Of a DNA stretch of 64,000 nucleotides, positions 1 through 8,988 are shown in pieces; within the stretch, counting starts at the first letter, position 1, and each line of letters starts with the position of its first letter. Location of the stretch: assembly GCA_963827605.1 (NCBI GenBank), contig CAWHBK010000001.1:1-64000 (forward strand), given 5' to 3'. The stretch is from DSYU01 sp963827605. GTDB taxonomy: Bacteria > Chloroflexota > Anaerolineae > Anaerolineales > Anaerolineaceae. The translations under genes were made by a program, and so were the position numbers. The notes beneath the pieces are model-generated. The model did no database searches. It had not been told where the DNA came from and saw only the letters and a list, made by a program, of their open reading frames with translations.

Positions 1-117
1 GAATCAAAGCTGAAATTTCTATACGCTATATACGGGAATTAACAACTGAATAAAGCCGTGCATTTGGCGGTTTGATACTATTAAAAGGTATTAACTGAGA
101 CAGAATTACGGTAAAAT

Positions 118-190
118 GCCCTCGTAGCTCAACGGACAGAGCGGCGGCCTTCGAAGCCGTGTGTTGAGAGTTCGAATCTCTCCGGGGGCG
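118..190 (+). tRNA. tRNA-Arg (anticodon UCG)
   Basis: A complete cloverleaf can be folded by eye. The acceptor stem GCCCUCG (118-124) pairs with CGGGGGC (183-189). The D stem GCUC/GAGC is at 127-130/139-142. The anticodon stem GCGGC/GCCGU encloses the loop CUUCGAA, giving anticodon UCG (152-154 region), and the T stem GAGAG/CUCUC encloses UUCGAAU. The discriminator is G190 and no CCA is encoded. It decodes CGA. A second tRNA-Arg-like 3' end lies at 33583-33627 beside a broken integrase, so this gene may mark the left end of an old island. Confidence 0.93.
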
Positions 191-238
191 CTAAAGTACG
201 AAAAAAGTAGACATGCGAAACAAGTATAGTGGTTTCCT

Positions 239-253
239 GTCTGCTTTGCTTTT
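239..253 (+). repeat. 15-bp direct repeat downstream of tRNA-Arg
   Basis: GTCTGCTTTGCTTTT occurs here, 49 bases after the tRNA discriminator, and again at 33674-33688, 50 bases after the discriminator of the tRNA 3' fragment. The intervening bases are also weakly alike. The two tRNA ends therefore share diverged downstream flanks as well as tRNA sequence. Confidence 0.6.
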
Positions 254-273
254 CTTATGGATAAAATCGTTAA

Positions 274-465
274 GAGTCAGAGAATTTTCAGATAGATGCC
301 GAAGTAGCCCAGCGACTGCGCATCAGCCGGGCCAAGGTATATCTGCTGATACAGCGCGGGGAGATCCCGGTCGTGCGGATGGGGCGCAATGTGCGCATCC
401 GCCAGCGGGATATGGAAGAGTACATCCGGCGCTGTCTCCAGAATCCGTTCGGGAAAGTGCAATAG
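274..465 (+). pseudogene. excisionase-like helix-turn-helix protein, no start codon
   Basis: An open frame from just after a TAA (271-273) to TAG (463-465) encodes a typical excisionase/HTH_17 domain: AEVAQRLRISRAKVYLLIQR, then GEIPVVRMGRNVRIRQRD, ending in MEEYIRR. This MerR-like fold is used by small DNA-binding proteins that assist integrases. No ATG, GTG or TTG precedes the domain in this frame. An ATG at 257 is in the next frame and runs into a stop at 293-295, so one indel probably separated start and domain. It lies just downstream of the tRNA, a usual place for an integration-associated xis. It is likely a broken gene, though an unusual start is possible. Confidence 0.6.
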
Positions 466-480
466 GACCGAAACACGGCT

Positions 481-519
481 CCAGGTCGGCGTATCCCAGG
501 CTGGACTACGCCGACCTGG
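481..519. terminator. 13-bp perfect inverted repeat
   Basis: CCAGGTCGGCGTA (481-493) is exactly complementary to TACGCCGACCTGG (507-519), with a 13-base loop. It lies 16 bases past the stop of the excisionase-like frame. No clear U-run follows, so it may be a factor-dependent terminator or another structured element. Confidence 0.5.
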
Positions 520-762
520 AATCTTTGCCCAGGCTCCACAGGCAACCCAATCAATCGAATGATCCGATAAACGAAAAAGTGGGGTTCCCACTCTTTTTAT
601 TTTAATGAAAGGGTCCGGTTGCTTATGGGATCCGTTCGTTGATTCATTCTCCCGGGGCCGGTTCCCCACCAGTATCCCCTCGGTGATCCCCCGCCGGGGG
701 GATTAAACTTCCAGATGGCCCGTGCCATCCTGTAGCTTCCATTTTTTACCAGGAGATATTCG

Positions 763-1086
763 ATGACCCAAACGCTACCCGATCTTGAGCAGTGCCCTGG
801 CATTTGCGAAACTGCCCTGGCTCGCTTCCGGGAGAGCCTTTCTCGCAAGGATCAGCAAACCCTCGACACGCTGTTCGAAAACGCAAAAGAAGCTTGCCTG
901 TCCGTTACCCAGCAAACACCAGCCCTTCCGCTGGAGCTGTTCCTGATCGCCCTGCTGCTGGAACAACAAAAAACACTCCAATTTCTGGTCAGCCGATTGA
1001 ATTACTATGATCAAAAGTTGTATCTCCGCCGCGTCAAGAACGTCCGATGTGCAACAGAAACGCCATCGGATCGACAACCAGTTTAA
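763..1086 (+). CDS. hypothetical protein, 107 aa
   Basis: I do not recognise a family. The frame has a good ribosome site (AGGAG about 8 bases before the ATG). The protein is rich in Leu, Gln and Glu and is predicted mostly helical, with a hydrophobic middle (around residues 45-65, ELFLIALLLEQQKTLQFLV) and a basic end. There is no clear signal peptide and probably no true membrane helix. It stands alone, between a tRNA/excisionase remnant and decayed genes, and may be leftover island cargo. The opposite strand is also open over most of the span, so the call rests on the ribosome site and composition. Confidence 0.45.
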   Translation: MTQTLPDLEQCPGICETALARFRESLSRKDQQTLDTLFENAKEACLSVTQQTPALPLELFLIALLLEQQKTLQFLVSRLNYYDQKLYLRRVKNVRCATETPSDRQPV

Positions 1087-1239
1087 TTTGTGGTTCGCGC
1101 CGAGGCAAAGAGATATCCCCGGCCGCGGAAATCCTACCCTGCCCCTGCTCCGACCGCTGCCTTCGTCCGGTTGCTCTCTTGAATGTAGAGCGGACCCGTC
1201 TCTGGCCGGTTAGCCCCAGCGGGCTGCGAACCAGGTCCA

Positions 1240-1720
1240 CTATTTTCGCACAGCCGCCCGGGTATTATTGACGCCATCCTGTGCCACCCGCCCATATTCC
1301 GCCAAGCCGTACACCAGGAGAGCCAGGGAAAGCAGGAACAGTAAACCATAGCCATCAAGCCGCACCGCCCCGAACTGCATTTGTAGCAATGCGTTGAAGG
1401 ACAGAATCCCCCCGGCCAATAACGGCGCGATGCCTCCGGTTAGGCCCATCCATGCGTAATAGATGGCCATGTAGGCGATGTTCTTTTCCGGCGGGATCAC
1501 CCGTTGAACAGCAGCCGCCCGGCCCCGATGGCCGAGCCATTGGAGACGACGCCGTACAGAAAATACAGCAGCCCGCACCAGATCACCGGGTAAGGGACCT
1601 GCCCTGGCAGCAGCCAGCCGGCCAGGCCCAGCAGCCCAAACCCCAGGGAAGACATCAACACCGACCGGCTCCACACCCGGTCGGCAGCCCGGCCCAGGCC
1701 ATGCTGAAAGCGCGCGGTGC
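1240..1720 (-). pseudogene. MFS transporter, C-terminal remnant with frameshift
   Basis: Two reading frames must be joined. The upstream part (about 1500-1720) reads FQHGLGRAADRVWSRSVLMS and then two hydrophobic helices. The downstream part continues VIPPEKNIAYMAIYYAWMGL, then GGIAPLLAGGILSF and a last helix near the stop. The RAADRVWSRS loop and the alternating helices are typical of the C-terminal half of a major facilitator transporter. The frame changes near 1500. No N-terminal half is present, so this is a dead fragment. The two halves have the same orientation and no gap, which argues for a single gene. Confidence 0.65.
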
Positions 1721-1770
1721 GTATACAACCTCATGGCGCATTTGGGAATGCGGTAGATACGTCGGCCCCC

Positions 1771-1848
1771 CGATTCCAAACAGGCTATGTCATGTCAACC
1801 GGGGAAGACCTGGCTCATTTCATGATCGCCGAGTTGAACCAAGGGGCG
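1771..1848 (+). pseudogene. beta-lactamase-like serine hydrolase fragment
   Basis: This short frame reads RFQTGYVMSTGEDLAHFMIA then ELNQGA. It matches the segment of the intact serine hydrolase at 57115-58683 that reads IISTTEDMAHYLIAQLNEG, a conserved stretch of class C beta-lactamase-like enzymes. Nothing of the catalytic domain survives on either side, so only about 26 residues of an ancestral gene remain. Confidence 0.5.
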
Positions 1849-1883
1849 CTATGGCGAAGAACAATCAAATTGTCAGCCCAATG

Positions 1884-1912
1884 CCCAGCTCGCTCAGTTT
1901 GAGCGAGCTGGG
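1884..1912. terminator. 12-bp perfect hairpin
   Basis: CCCAGCTCGCTC (1884-1895) and GAGCGAGCTGGG (1901-1912) form a perfect stem with the loop AGTTT. CTTGTTTG follows on the plus strand. It lies between the decayed genes and the leftward ABC operon and could terminate that operon or the old plus-strand gene. Confidence 0.6.
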
Positions 1913-2035
1913 CTTGTTTGCGTCTCGCTGTGGCTGTCTCGACGTACGGCTTTGCAGGTTCGCAGACGTATTAGCTGGCATATAGCCAACCCGGCCGTGA
2001 CCTCTACCTGGCCTGGCTGGATGGTTCCGGTGTGG

Positions 2036-4450
2036 TTACAGCGCTCCGATAACATCGGTGATGCTGCGCTTCTTAATCATCCGCAGGGGCTGGATGGTTG
2101 ACAGGCCGGTGACCAGCAACGTCAGCCCGGCAATCACCGCCACCTGGAACCAGGGGAAGTCCCAGCGAATGTGCGCGAAGGCGAGCATTTGGACTGCCAG
2201 TTGATATTGAAGCAGCACCCCCAGCGCAATGCCGATCAAGCAGCCGAGCAAGTTATAAGCACCCACCTCCGCCAGCACCATGCGGTTCAGCTGCGCGCCG
2301 GTCATGCCCACCGCACGCATCACGCCCAGATACCGCGTTTTGGCCGCCACGCTGGTCTGGATCGTGTTCATCACGTTCAGCACGCTGATCAGCGCAATGA
2401 CGATGACAAAACCATAGACAAACACGGCAATCGAGAAAAAAGCCTGGTCCACCTCGCTGTTCTTCTGGCGAAAGTCGTGGAAAGACATATCGCTGCCAAG
2501 CATCGCCCGAATTTTGGCGATCGTCTGCTCCTGGTCGCGGTCCTTGAGCTGAATATCGATGACATCCAGCGTTGCGTCACCGGTCAGTTCAGTGAACTGC
2601 TTTTCAGTCGTAATCAACGTGGTCATGTTCAGGTTCGAGTCGCTGAATGGAACCCCACGTAGGATCGCCATTACTGTCTTTTCTTGCGGGCCGGTGGGCG
2701 AATCGATCACCACCTGGTCACCCACGTGCCAGTTCACCGGTTCCGAAGAAACGCTGTGACGCAGGTTACTGAACACGGCCACGATGCCATTCCCCTGGTT
2801 CAGCGCCGCTTCGTCCAGCGTGCCGTCCACCAGGTCCTGGCGCGCCCAGCTCAACTGGTTGGCATCGTACGAGATCAGCCAGGATTTTTCTTTCGGGGCG
2901 AACCGGCCGTTTTCCAGCACCTGCACCCCACTGACCATGTCTAAGTAGCTCTGGTTCAGCAAACCGGCGTCAAAGCTGGCATTTACGTACCCAAACATCC
3001 GTCCATAAACATGCTCCACGCCGCCGAGCGCGCTAATCTGCCTGTAAAGGTCGTTCGTGAGCCCTTGTTCCGAAAGGATAGAGAGATCGGGCGTGTACGG
3101 TTTGGTGGTCCGCATGGCGCTGTACATAAATTGGATGAACACGTTGAACCCCAGAAAGAGGATGATGCTCAGCGACACCGAGGCAGACATGAGCAGCAGA
3201 GTCTTCTTCCGGGCGACGGCATTGTTGATCCCCAGGGCCACCTCCACCCGAAACAGCCGGGTGAGGAAGCTGCTTTTCTTCTTCAGCGAAGGCCGGAGCT
3301 CGCTGCTGCCCGTCACCGCATTGACCGGCGAGACGCTGGCGGCCTTGTTGGCCGGCGCAACTGAGGCCACCAGTACGGTAAGAACGCCAACCAGCACCCC
3401 CGCAGCCAGGCCCGGCAGGCTGATGACAAACAGCGGCATCACGCCAAACAAATCGCTGTTGTAGAACTTCAGCAGGGACGACAGGGCAAACGTGACCAGC
3501 ACGCCTACCATCCCGCCCAACGGGATGGCCCGCAGGGTGATACGCAGCCCTTCGCGCCGCACAATGCCCCTGACCTGTGCTTTCGACGCGCCGATGCAGC
3601 GCAGCAGGCCGAACTGGAGCACCCGTTCCATCACCGAGATGTTGAAGGTGTTGTAGATCATCACCACCCCAGCGATCAGGACGATGCAGAACAGCACCCC
3701 CGCGGTGACGTACAGCTCAAGCGCCGATTCGTTTTGGCTCTGCCCGATGACTGCCAGCAGCCGTTCGTTCTGGGTGATGCGCTCGTCAGGGATGTTCAGC
3801 ACCGATTGGATCGACTGCCGTGCCTCCGCGACATTGACGTACTCTTTAAATTCGACCAGCATCACGCTCATTTTCCGGGTGTCGATCGCTCGAGCCGCTT
3901 CCATCGAGAGGATCACGCCTGGGGCGGCTTCGGCTTTAGTGCTGCCAAAGTCGTTGAACAACCCGCTGATCACAAATCGATGTTCCTGCCCGCCACCAAA
4001 GCGAACGGTGACCGTATCGCCAATTTTCAGCGGCGGCTGAAACGCCTTCAGCGCCCATCGCTCCAGGATGATCTCATCCGCCTGTGTGGGATAACGTCCT
4101 TCCGCCAGTTCAACCTGCATGTTGGGGGCGAAGGTTTCCTCCAGGGCGGCAATCTGGCAGTCCACCCCGTTGAGCAGTCCCGTCTCAAAGGCAATCCATT
4201 CCCCGGCATTCTGAACATCCACCCGGCTATGGATGGTCGCCTTTTCTTCCGCCGTCACATCTTTTACCATCAGATGATAATTGCCGGTTTCGTTGATCGT
4301 CTGGATTTTCACCGTGCGCTGGAAGACGTCCATCATCGAGAAAATGGTGGTGACCAGCGCCACAGAAAGGGCCACGCTGAAGATGGTCAGCCAGGTTTTT
4401 CTGGGGTTGGCCTGCTGGTATTTGGTTACCAGTTCCATGTACGTCTTCAT
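2036..4450 (-). CDS. ABC transporter permease, FtsX/MacB type, 804 aa
   Basis: This is the membrane half of an ABC exporter. It has an N-terminal helix (around residues 15-40), a long extracytoplasmic domain, a three-helix FtsX block (around 265-385), a second helix and extracytoplasmic domain, and a final three-helix FtsX block ending near the C terminus. That duplicated layout is usual for large MacB/FtsX permeases of antimicrobial or lipoprotein export systems. The start at 4450 is chosen because GGGAGGAAAGCGGTT precedes it and it overlaps the ATPase stop (ATGA). The two subunits are therefore translationally coupled. Together with the adjacent sensor kinase and regulator it resembles Bce/Van-like peptide detoxification modules. 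The substrate is unknown. Confidence 0.9.
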   Translation of the reverse strand: MKTYMELVTKYQQANPRKTWLTIFSVALSVALVTTIFSMMDVFQRTVKIQTINETGNYHLMVKDVTAEEKATIHSRVDVQNAGEWIAFETGLLNGVDCQIAALEETFAPNMQVELAEGRYPTQADEIILERWALKAFQPPLKIGDTVTVRFGGGQEHRFVISGLFNDFGSTKAEAAPGVILSMEAARAIDTRKMSVMLVEFKEYVNVAEARQSIQSVLNIPDERITQNERLLAVIGQSQNESALELYVTAGVLFCIVLIAGVVMIYNTFNISVMERVLQFGLLRCIGASKAQVRGIVRREGLRITLRAIPLGGMVGVLVTFALSSLLKFYNSDLFGVMPLFVISLPGLAAGVLVGVLTVLVASVAPANKAASVSPVNAVTGSSELRPSLKKKSSFLTRLFRVEVALGINNAVARKKTLLLMSASVSLSIILFLGFNVFIQFMYSAMRTTKPYTPDLSILSEQGLTNDLYRQISALGGVEHVYGRMFGYVNASFDAGLLNQSYLDMVSGVQVLENGRFAPKEKSWLISYDANQLSWARQDLVDGTLDEAALNQGNGIVAVFSNLRHSVSSEPVNWHVGDQVVIDSPTGPQEKTVMAILRGVPFSDSNLNMTTLITTEKQFTELTGDATLDVIDIQLKDRDQEQTIAKIRAMLGSDMSFHDFRQKNSEVDQAFFSIAVFVYGFVIVIALISVLNVMNTIQTSVAAKTRYLGVMRAVGMTGAQLNRMVLAEVGAYNLLGCLIGIALGVLLQYQLAVQMLAFAHIRWDFPWFQVAVIAGLTLLVTGLSTIQPLRMIKKRSITDVIGAL

Positions 4451-5133
4451 AACCGCTTTCCTCCCAGTTCGGTCAGCCCGCCGTCTTCCACGCACAGCAC
4501 CCGGTCGGCGTAAGAGGCCAGGCTCTGGTTATGGGTGATCATCACCAGTGTCTGGTGAAACTGTTCCACCGAGAGCTTGAGCAGGTTGATCACCTCGCGG
4601 CTGTTTTTGCTGTCGAGATTGCCGGTGGGTTCATCGGCCAGGATGATCACCGGGCGCGCTGCCAGCGCCCTGCCAATGGCAACACGCTGCTGCTGTCCGC
4701 CGGAAAGCTGGTTGGGCAGGTGGTGTTTGCGGTCTGACAGCCCCAACACGTTGAGCAGTTGATCGATATAGGCCCGGTCGGGCTGTTTGTAATCCAACAG
4801 CAGCGGCAACAGGATGTTCTCTTCAACGTTCAGCTCCGGCACAAGATTGTACGCTTGAAAGATGAAGCCAATATTCCGTCGCCGGAAGATCGCAAGCTGT
4901 TCCTCGCGCATGGCGAAGATATCCTGCTGGTCCAGGTACACCTTGCCCGAAGTAGGAAAGTCCAATCCGCCAATCAGGTGGAGCAGCGTGCTCTTCCCGG
5001 AACCGGAAGGCCCAACAATCGAAACAAACTCGCCTTTCGAAACGGAAAAGGTCGCGTTCCAGAGCGCCTGCACCTGAACTTCGTCTTTCCCGTAGGTTTT
5101 GCACAGATTTTGTGTAGACAGAATCTCAACCAT
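4447..5133 (-). CDS. ABC transporter ATP-binding protein, MacB/LolD type
   Basis: This 228-residue ATPase energises the permease encoded immediately downstream. It has Walker A GPSGSGKST (residues 41-49), the Q-loop in IGFIFQAYNLV, the signature LSGGQQQR (about 143-150), Walker B with VIILADEPTGNLD (about 162-174) and an H-loop in MITHNQ. The NLDS after Walker B is typical of the LolD/MacB/BceA subgroup. The last bases overlap the permease start by four. It is transcribed leftward after the histidine kinase gene, with only about 70 bases between them. All catalytic motifs are intact. Confidence 0.93.
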   Translation of the reverse strand: MVEILSTQNLCKTYGKDEVQVQALWNATFSVSKGEFVSIVGPSGSGKSTLLHLIGGLDFPTSGKVYLDQQDIFAMREEQLAIFRRRNIGFIFQAYNLVPELNVEENILLPLLLDYKQPDRAYIDQLLNVLGLSDRKHHLPNQLSGGQQQRVAIGRALAARPVIILADEPTGNLDSKNSREVINLLKLSVEQFHQTLVMITHNQSLASYADRVLCVEDGGLTELGGKRL

Positions 5134-5202
5134 AAATCACCTCATTGAAATGTTCTGAATGAGATGGTAACAATCTCAGCTTACATGGCGGTGGCGCCTG
5201 TC

Positions 5203-6474
5203 TTACAAATTGGTAAGCTTGGGGAAAATTATGCGAAAAACCGCGCCGTGCCCCAACTCGCTCTCCACGACGATCGACCCACCGTGTTTTTCCACGATCC
5301 TTAGCGCCAGTGTCAGGCCGATACCTACCCCCTGGTGGTCTTGTGAAAACCGGCTGCGATAGAAGCGTTTGAATACGTAGGGCAGATCTTCCGGGTGAAT
5401 ACCTGTGCCGTTATCCTGAACAGTAATGGTCACCATCAAGGGCGTTTCTTCACAAATGACCCGAACCAACCCACCCTCACCTGTGTGGTCAAAGGCGTTC
5501 TTCACCAGGTTACTGACTGCTTCCGCTAGCCATTGCTCGTCGCCCTCCAGCATCAGCCCAGCCGGGCAGGTAATTTGAACTTGTTTGCCCTCCACCGCTG
5601 CCCGGGTGGCAAAACAACCCAGCGTATCTTCAAGAAAGGCAGGCAACGCCAGCGGACGGTTTTTCAGCACAATCGCGCCTGCGTCCAGCCGCGCCAGCTT
5701 CAACAAATTCTGGATCAGATACTCCATGCGGAGCAGCTCATGCTCGCTCTTGTGGATAAAATCGACGACCATTGGATTTTCCGGGTTTTCGTCGCGGATG
5801 ATCTCGTTGTACATTTGCAGCGCTGTTAAAGGGGTCTTCAATTGGTGGGAGATGTCTGAGATGGTCTCTTTTAAAAACTCGCGATCCTGCTGCTCCTTCT
5901 GCAGGTGAGCCGTCAGCGAAGCAGCCATGCTGTTAATTGCGCCGAACAACTGCGCCAGGCTGCCCTCATCCAGGCTGCTTGCGGACAGAGCCAACACCTC
6001 CCGTTGCGCGCCGGCCCGTTCCCCTGACTGCATGAATTGCTCAACAGCCTGCCTTCCGGTCTCGATCTGCCTATCCTGGTGAACGAAGAAAAGGGCCAGC
6101 CCTGTCATAGCGACGGCCGAGAAGATCATGCCTGCGATCAACGCAGCAGATCCATAGCGGCGCAGAAAAAGTTCTGCCTCCGGGACAAAGCGGTAATCCA
6201 AATCCTCAGTTACCCCGGCCTGCTCCAGCGCCAGCCACCCCGCGGCTCTCTGAGCATCCGTTTTTGGCACGGTAAAAACGGATGCTGCCGAACCAAGGTC
6301 CAGGCCCTGCTCCACTAACGCCCCGGCCAGCGCGGCGTCGTGCGCAATCAACGCGTTTTTATAATCGTCAACTACCAGCCGCACCAACACCTGCCCGGTA
6401 AACAGGGCTGCCAGCAGAAACAACCCTGCCGCAATGAACAGGCGGCGGACTTCCTGATTAACAAAAATCTTCAT
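5203..6474 (-). CDS. sensor histidine kinase
   Basis: This 423-residue membrane kinase has two helices (about 10-33 and 108-131) around a short extracytoplasmic sensor of about 75 residues. A HAMP-like linker follows, then HisKA with the phosphorylated His in DISHQLKTPL (H210), then a HATPase_c domain with N box NLVKNAFDHT, G1 DNGTGI and G2 GVGIGLTLA. It should phosphorylate the OmpR-type regulator encoded just upstream. Kinase, regulator and exporter genes run in one direction, and the regulator lies about 52 bases upstream. The small sensor domain suggests that the exporter may supply the signal, as in other transporter-linked kinases; that is inference. Confidence 0.92.
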   Translation of the reverse strand: MKIFVNQEVRRLFIAAGLFLLAALFTGQVLVRLVVDDYKNALIAHDAALAGALVEQGLDLGSAASVFTVPKTDAQRAAGWLALEQAGVTEDLDYRFVPEAELFLRRYGSAALIAGMIFSAVAMTGLALFFVHQDRQIETGRQAVEQFMQSGERAGAQREVLALSASSLDEGSLAQLFGAINSMAASLTAHLQKEQQDREFLKETISDISHQLKTPLTALQMYNEIIRDENPENPMVVDFIHKSEHELLRMEYLIQNLLKLARLDAGAIVLKNRPLALPAFLEDTLGCFATRAAVEGKQVQITCPAGLMLEGDEQWLAEAVSNLVKNAFDHTGEGGLVRVICEETPLMVTITVQDNGTGIHPEDLPYVFKRFYRSRFSQDHQGVGIGLTLALRIVEKHGGSIVVESELGHGAVFRIIFPKLTNL

Positions 6475-6526
6475 ACGCGCTCCCGGTCTGTCCTCATTGC
6501 GCTGTCTTGTGCCAGTTAAACCAAAA

Positions 6527-7213
6527 TTAGCGGATGACGTTCCATTGGTAGCCCACGCCGCGCACGGTCAGCAAAAATTTTACCTGTTCTGGGTCATCCT
6601 CAATCTTACTGCGCAGGCGGCGGACGTAGACAGAAAGGGTATTATCATCGATGAAGTTCCCATCGCTGTCCCACAGCCGGCCCAGAATTGCCTCGCGAGG
6701 TAGCACCTGGTTGGGGTGCTCCATCAACAAGCACAGCAGGCGGTACTCCGCATGGGTAAGCGTCACCACGCGCTCATCCTTCAGTACGCGGCTTTCCAGC
6801 AGCCGCACCACAACCCCATTCGACTGGAGCTCTTTCTTCCCCGTCTCCAGCAGGTGAGCGCGGCGCAGCAGGGCGTTGATCCGCGACATCAATTCGTTTA
6901 ACTTGAACGGCTTAGTGATGTAATCGTCGCCGCCTATATCCAGCCCCATCACCACGTTGACCTCCTCGTCCGAGGCGGTCAGAAAAATGATCGGTGTTGC
7001 GGCGGTCTGGCGCACCTTACGGCAGATTTCAAACCCGCTGCCATCCGGCAGCCCCAGGTCCAGGATCAATAAATCGTAAGGCTGGCCCGGAAAGCGGTCC
7101 AGCGCTTCTCTGACCGTACGAGCAATCTCTACTTGAAACCCGTTCTTTTTTAAGGAGAACTCGAGACCGGTAATGAGACTAAGGTCATCTTCAACCAGCA
7201 AAATTCGGTTCAT
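6527..7213 (-). CDS. OmpR-family response regulator
   Basis: The receiver domain (about 1-115) has the acidic pair E8/D9-D10, phospho-acceptor D52 in LLILDLGLPDG, T79 and K101 in DDYITKPFK. The C-terminal winged helix (about 130-225) has VTLTHAEYRLLCLLMEHPNQ, and NTLSVYVRRLRSKIEDDP as the recognition region. It is 228 residues, normal for the family. It is the first gene of the leftward regulator, kinase, ATPase, permease run and probably activates the exporter. OmpR-type proteins bind direct repeats. The TTAACG repeats elsewhere in the window are candidate sites for this or the regulator at 22874, but no link is shown. Confidence 0.93.
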   Translation of the reverse strand: MNRILLVEDDLSLITGLEFSLKKNGFQVEIARTVREALDRFPGQPYDLLILDLGLPDGSGFEICRKVRQTAATPIIFLTASDEEVNVVMGLDIGGDDYITKPFKLNELMSRINALLRRAHLLETGKKELQSNGVVVRLLESRVLKDERVVTLTHAEYRLLCLLMEHPNQVLPREAILGRLWDSDGNFIDDNTLSVYVRRLRSKIEDDPEQVKFLLTVRGVGYQWNVIR

Positions 7214-7290
7214 GCTTGGAGACCTTGATGGAGGTTTTTTTTGATTTTACCCCTTTATTCACTGTTTCTAAACCAATCGCAAGATGAGAT

Positions 7291-7672
7291 CTACATCAGC
7301 CGGACTAGCGGCAAGGACGACGAGATCCGCCAGAGTTGTAAAACCCTCCGGCAACGCTGCATGACCTCGGTCGCCCGGGCAGCGAGACCAGCAAAGAATG
7401 GATCACCTTCTCGCGCACCTTGTCAGCCGTCCCAAAGAAAGTGTTGGCGGTGATTTCTTCGCGGATCCAGTCCCAGATGGCTTCGTCCAGATTGAAATCT
7501 GGGCTGTAACCGGGCAAAGCGACCAGGCGCAATTGGAGGTTCGGCGTGGCGAGATAAGCCCGCATGGCATTGCCGCGATGGGCTGGGCCATTATCCCATA
7601 TCACCAGCAAGGGCCCAGGATACCTGTCCCACAGTTGCTGGAGAAAAGCCACCACCGTATCGAAATATTTTG
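7291..7672 (-). mobile_element. IS630-like transposase remnant (DDE_3), truncated and frameshifted
   Basis: The readable part has VIWDNGPAHRG and LVALPGYSPDFNLDEAIWDW, the second and third acidic regions of IS630-type DDE transposases. The N-terminal half is absent and homology stops abruptly near 7672. Near 7398 the frame shifts. The natural continuation in the next frame reads FFAGLAARATEVMQRCRR and ends at the stop at 7291-7293. It is not functional. No terminal inverted repeats were found. Confidence 0.75.
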
Positions 7673-7792
7673 CTCAAAACCTCAAATAAAGCGCCGAGAG
7701 CAAAAGGGGAAAATGGCTAGAATGCGTTTTTGGATAATAAAGGGAAGTCCAAACATTCAATCTAGACTTCCTCAAATTTTTTCGGATGATCC

Positions 7793-8566
7793 TTATTTGA
7801 AGAGTAATTGAGCCGCAAGCAGGCAATGACCAGTATTCAATAGGCAGTGGGCCAACATACTGAGACAGATATTTTTCTTCCAGCGTACAGCATACGCCCA
7901 GGGGAAAAACGCCAAGATGCGCGTGATGTTCTGCCAGGGCGAAAAGAAATGGTAAAGCGAAAAAAGCAATACATTGACCAGCGGCGCCCAACCCTTCAAA
8001 TATTCAATGCGCGGCAGCAGGTAGCCGCGAAAATAAAGCTCTTCCACCACCGGGCCCGCAAACCCATTGAGCACAAGAAAGAGCACAAAGGTTACCGTTA
8101 ACACCGGCTGGCTATAATCGGCCGGGAGAAATTGGTTAATCTGAAACCAATCTGGCAGCCAGCCAAATAGGCCTTTCAGAATTGCCCGATCTACCCCACC
8201 CAGCGACATGAACATCAGTACGGACCAGAACAACAATGCCGAGGGAAAGATAAAATAGTCTTTTAGCGGAAGAGGCTCGCGGTTGAGCACAATCCCTTCG
8301 AATGAGAGCCTCCCATTTCGCCGGTAGCCCAGATAACAGATCAGACCTAACTCAAACGGGATAAGAATCAACAAGATAGGGATCAGAAGGGCAAGCAACG
8401 GGGGCAGATGATTTCGTTTCAACAAGGGGCCGAGGAAAATAAAGGTGATGGTGATCAGTGCCCCTGGCAGCAAATGTAGCAGGATTGTCTGCGGGATCGA
8501 ATGTTGTCCAACCGATGATTCTACTTCAATTGAACGAGTATTCGCTTCACTGGCAATTTCGATCAT
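7793..8566 (-). CDS. CPBP family intramembrane metalloprotease
   Basis: This membrane protein of 257 residues has about six to eight helices and the CPBP (Abi) motifs: EELYFRGYLL with E175, E176 and R180; FSLYHFF with H206; and a late His in LAHCLLN. The family includes prenyl-protein proteases and bacteriocin-immunity proteins. The start at 8566 is chosen because GAGGAGA precedes it by a good spacing; longer starts lack this. A 78-bp promoter module (8856-8933) lies upstream and points at this gene. The same module drives the cluster at 12172, so the protease is probably controlled by the MalT-like regulator between them. Confidence 0.85.
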   Translation of the reverse strand: MIEIASEANTRSIEVESSVGQHSIPQTILLHLLPGALITITFIFLGPLLKRNHLPPLLALLIPILLILIPFELGLICYLGYRRNGRLSFEGIVLNREPLPLKDYFIFPSALLFWSVLMFMSLGGVDRAILKGLFGWLPDWFQINQFLPADYSQPVLTVTFVLFLVLNGFAGPVVEELYFRGYLLPRIEYLKGWAPLVNVLLFSLYHFFSPWQNITRILAFFPWAYAVRWKKNICLSMLAHCLLNTGHCLLAAQLLFK

Positions 8567-8855
8567 AATGTTTCTCTCCTCAGAGTTCTGGATCCCTTTA
8601 CAAACCGATGACCTGCTGCCGCCACAGACTGGCCCAGGTTGTCTCGAGCGGAAGACAGGCGGTTGAAACATAACGGAGAGCAACCTGACATGCAAGCGTA
8701 ATATATCTGGCAGTGTACAGAAAGGCTGCAATGGCAATAAAGACACATCCAACGGTTCGTCGGTTCATCGTACTGTTTCTCCTTTTCCCATGAAACCCTG
8801 GGTATAAATCTCGTCTATCATTTATCCTTGCAAGCGTTGCGTTTCAGTTGTCATC

Positions 8856-8933
8856 GATTACGCTTATAGGATAACCAGGCTGGGGATTTCGTAAATCACA
8901 TGAATATGTAGTTCGTGCGGGAAATGGATGTAG
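8856..8933 (-). promoter_or_regulatory. MalT-like regulator promoter module, copy A
   Basis: Read on the minus strand, this segment shares ordered, equally spaced blocks with 12067-12144: CTACATC, then CGCACGA joined to ACTACATATTCATGTGA, 12 variable bases, CCAGC, 3 bases, GTTATCCT, 6 bases, GTAATC. CTACAT occurs twice, 22 bases apart (two helical turns), as expected for paired activator sites. It points towards the CPBP gene. The rest of the 8567-8988 gap holds nothing else I recognise. Confidence 0.75.
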
Positions 8934-8988
8934 TTTTTGTGAAAAAAGAATGGCAGCTGTTGATCTTGCTGCCTGGGCGTTAGGTGCC

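Noticed and set aside
213..605. Longer open frames on both strands over the excisionase-like region
   Set aside because: Their translations are low-complexity Pro/Arg-rich and unlike proteins; the recognisable helix-turn-helix lies in a third frame.
3734..4513. Open frame of 259 codons antisense to the ABC permease
   Set aside because: It is a His/Arg/Gln-rich mirror of a well-conserved permease and has no motif of its own.
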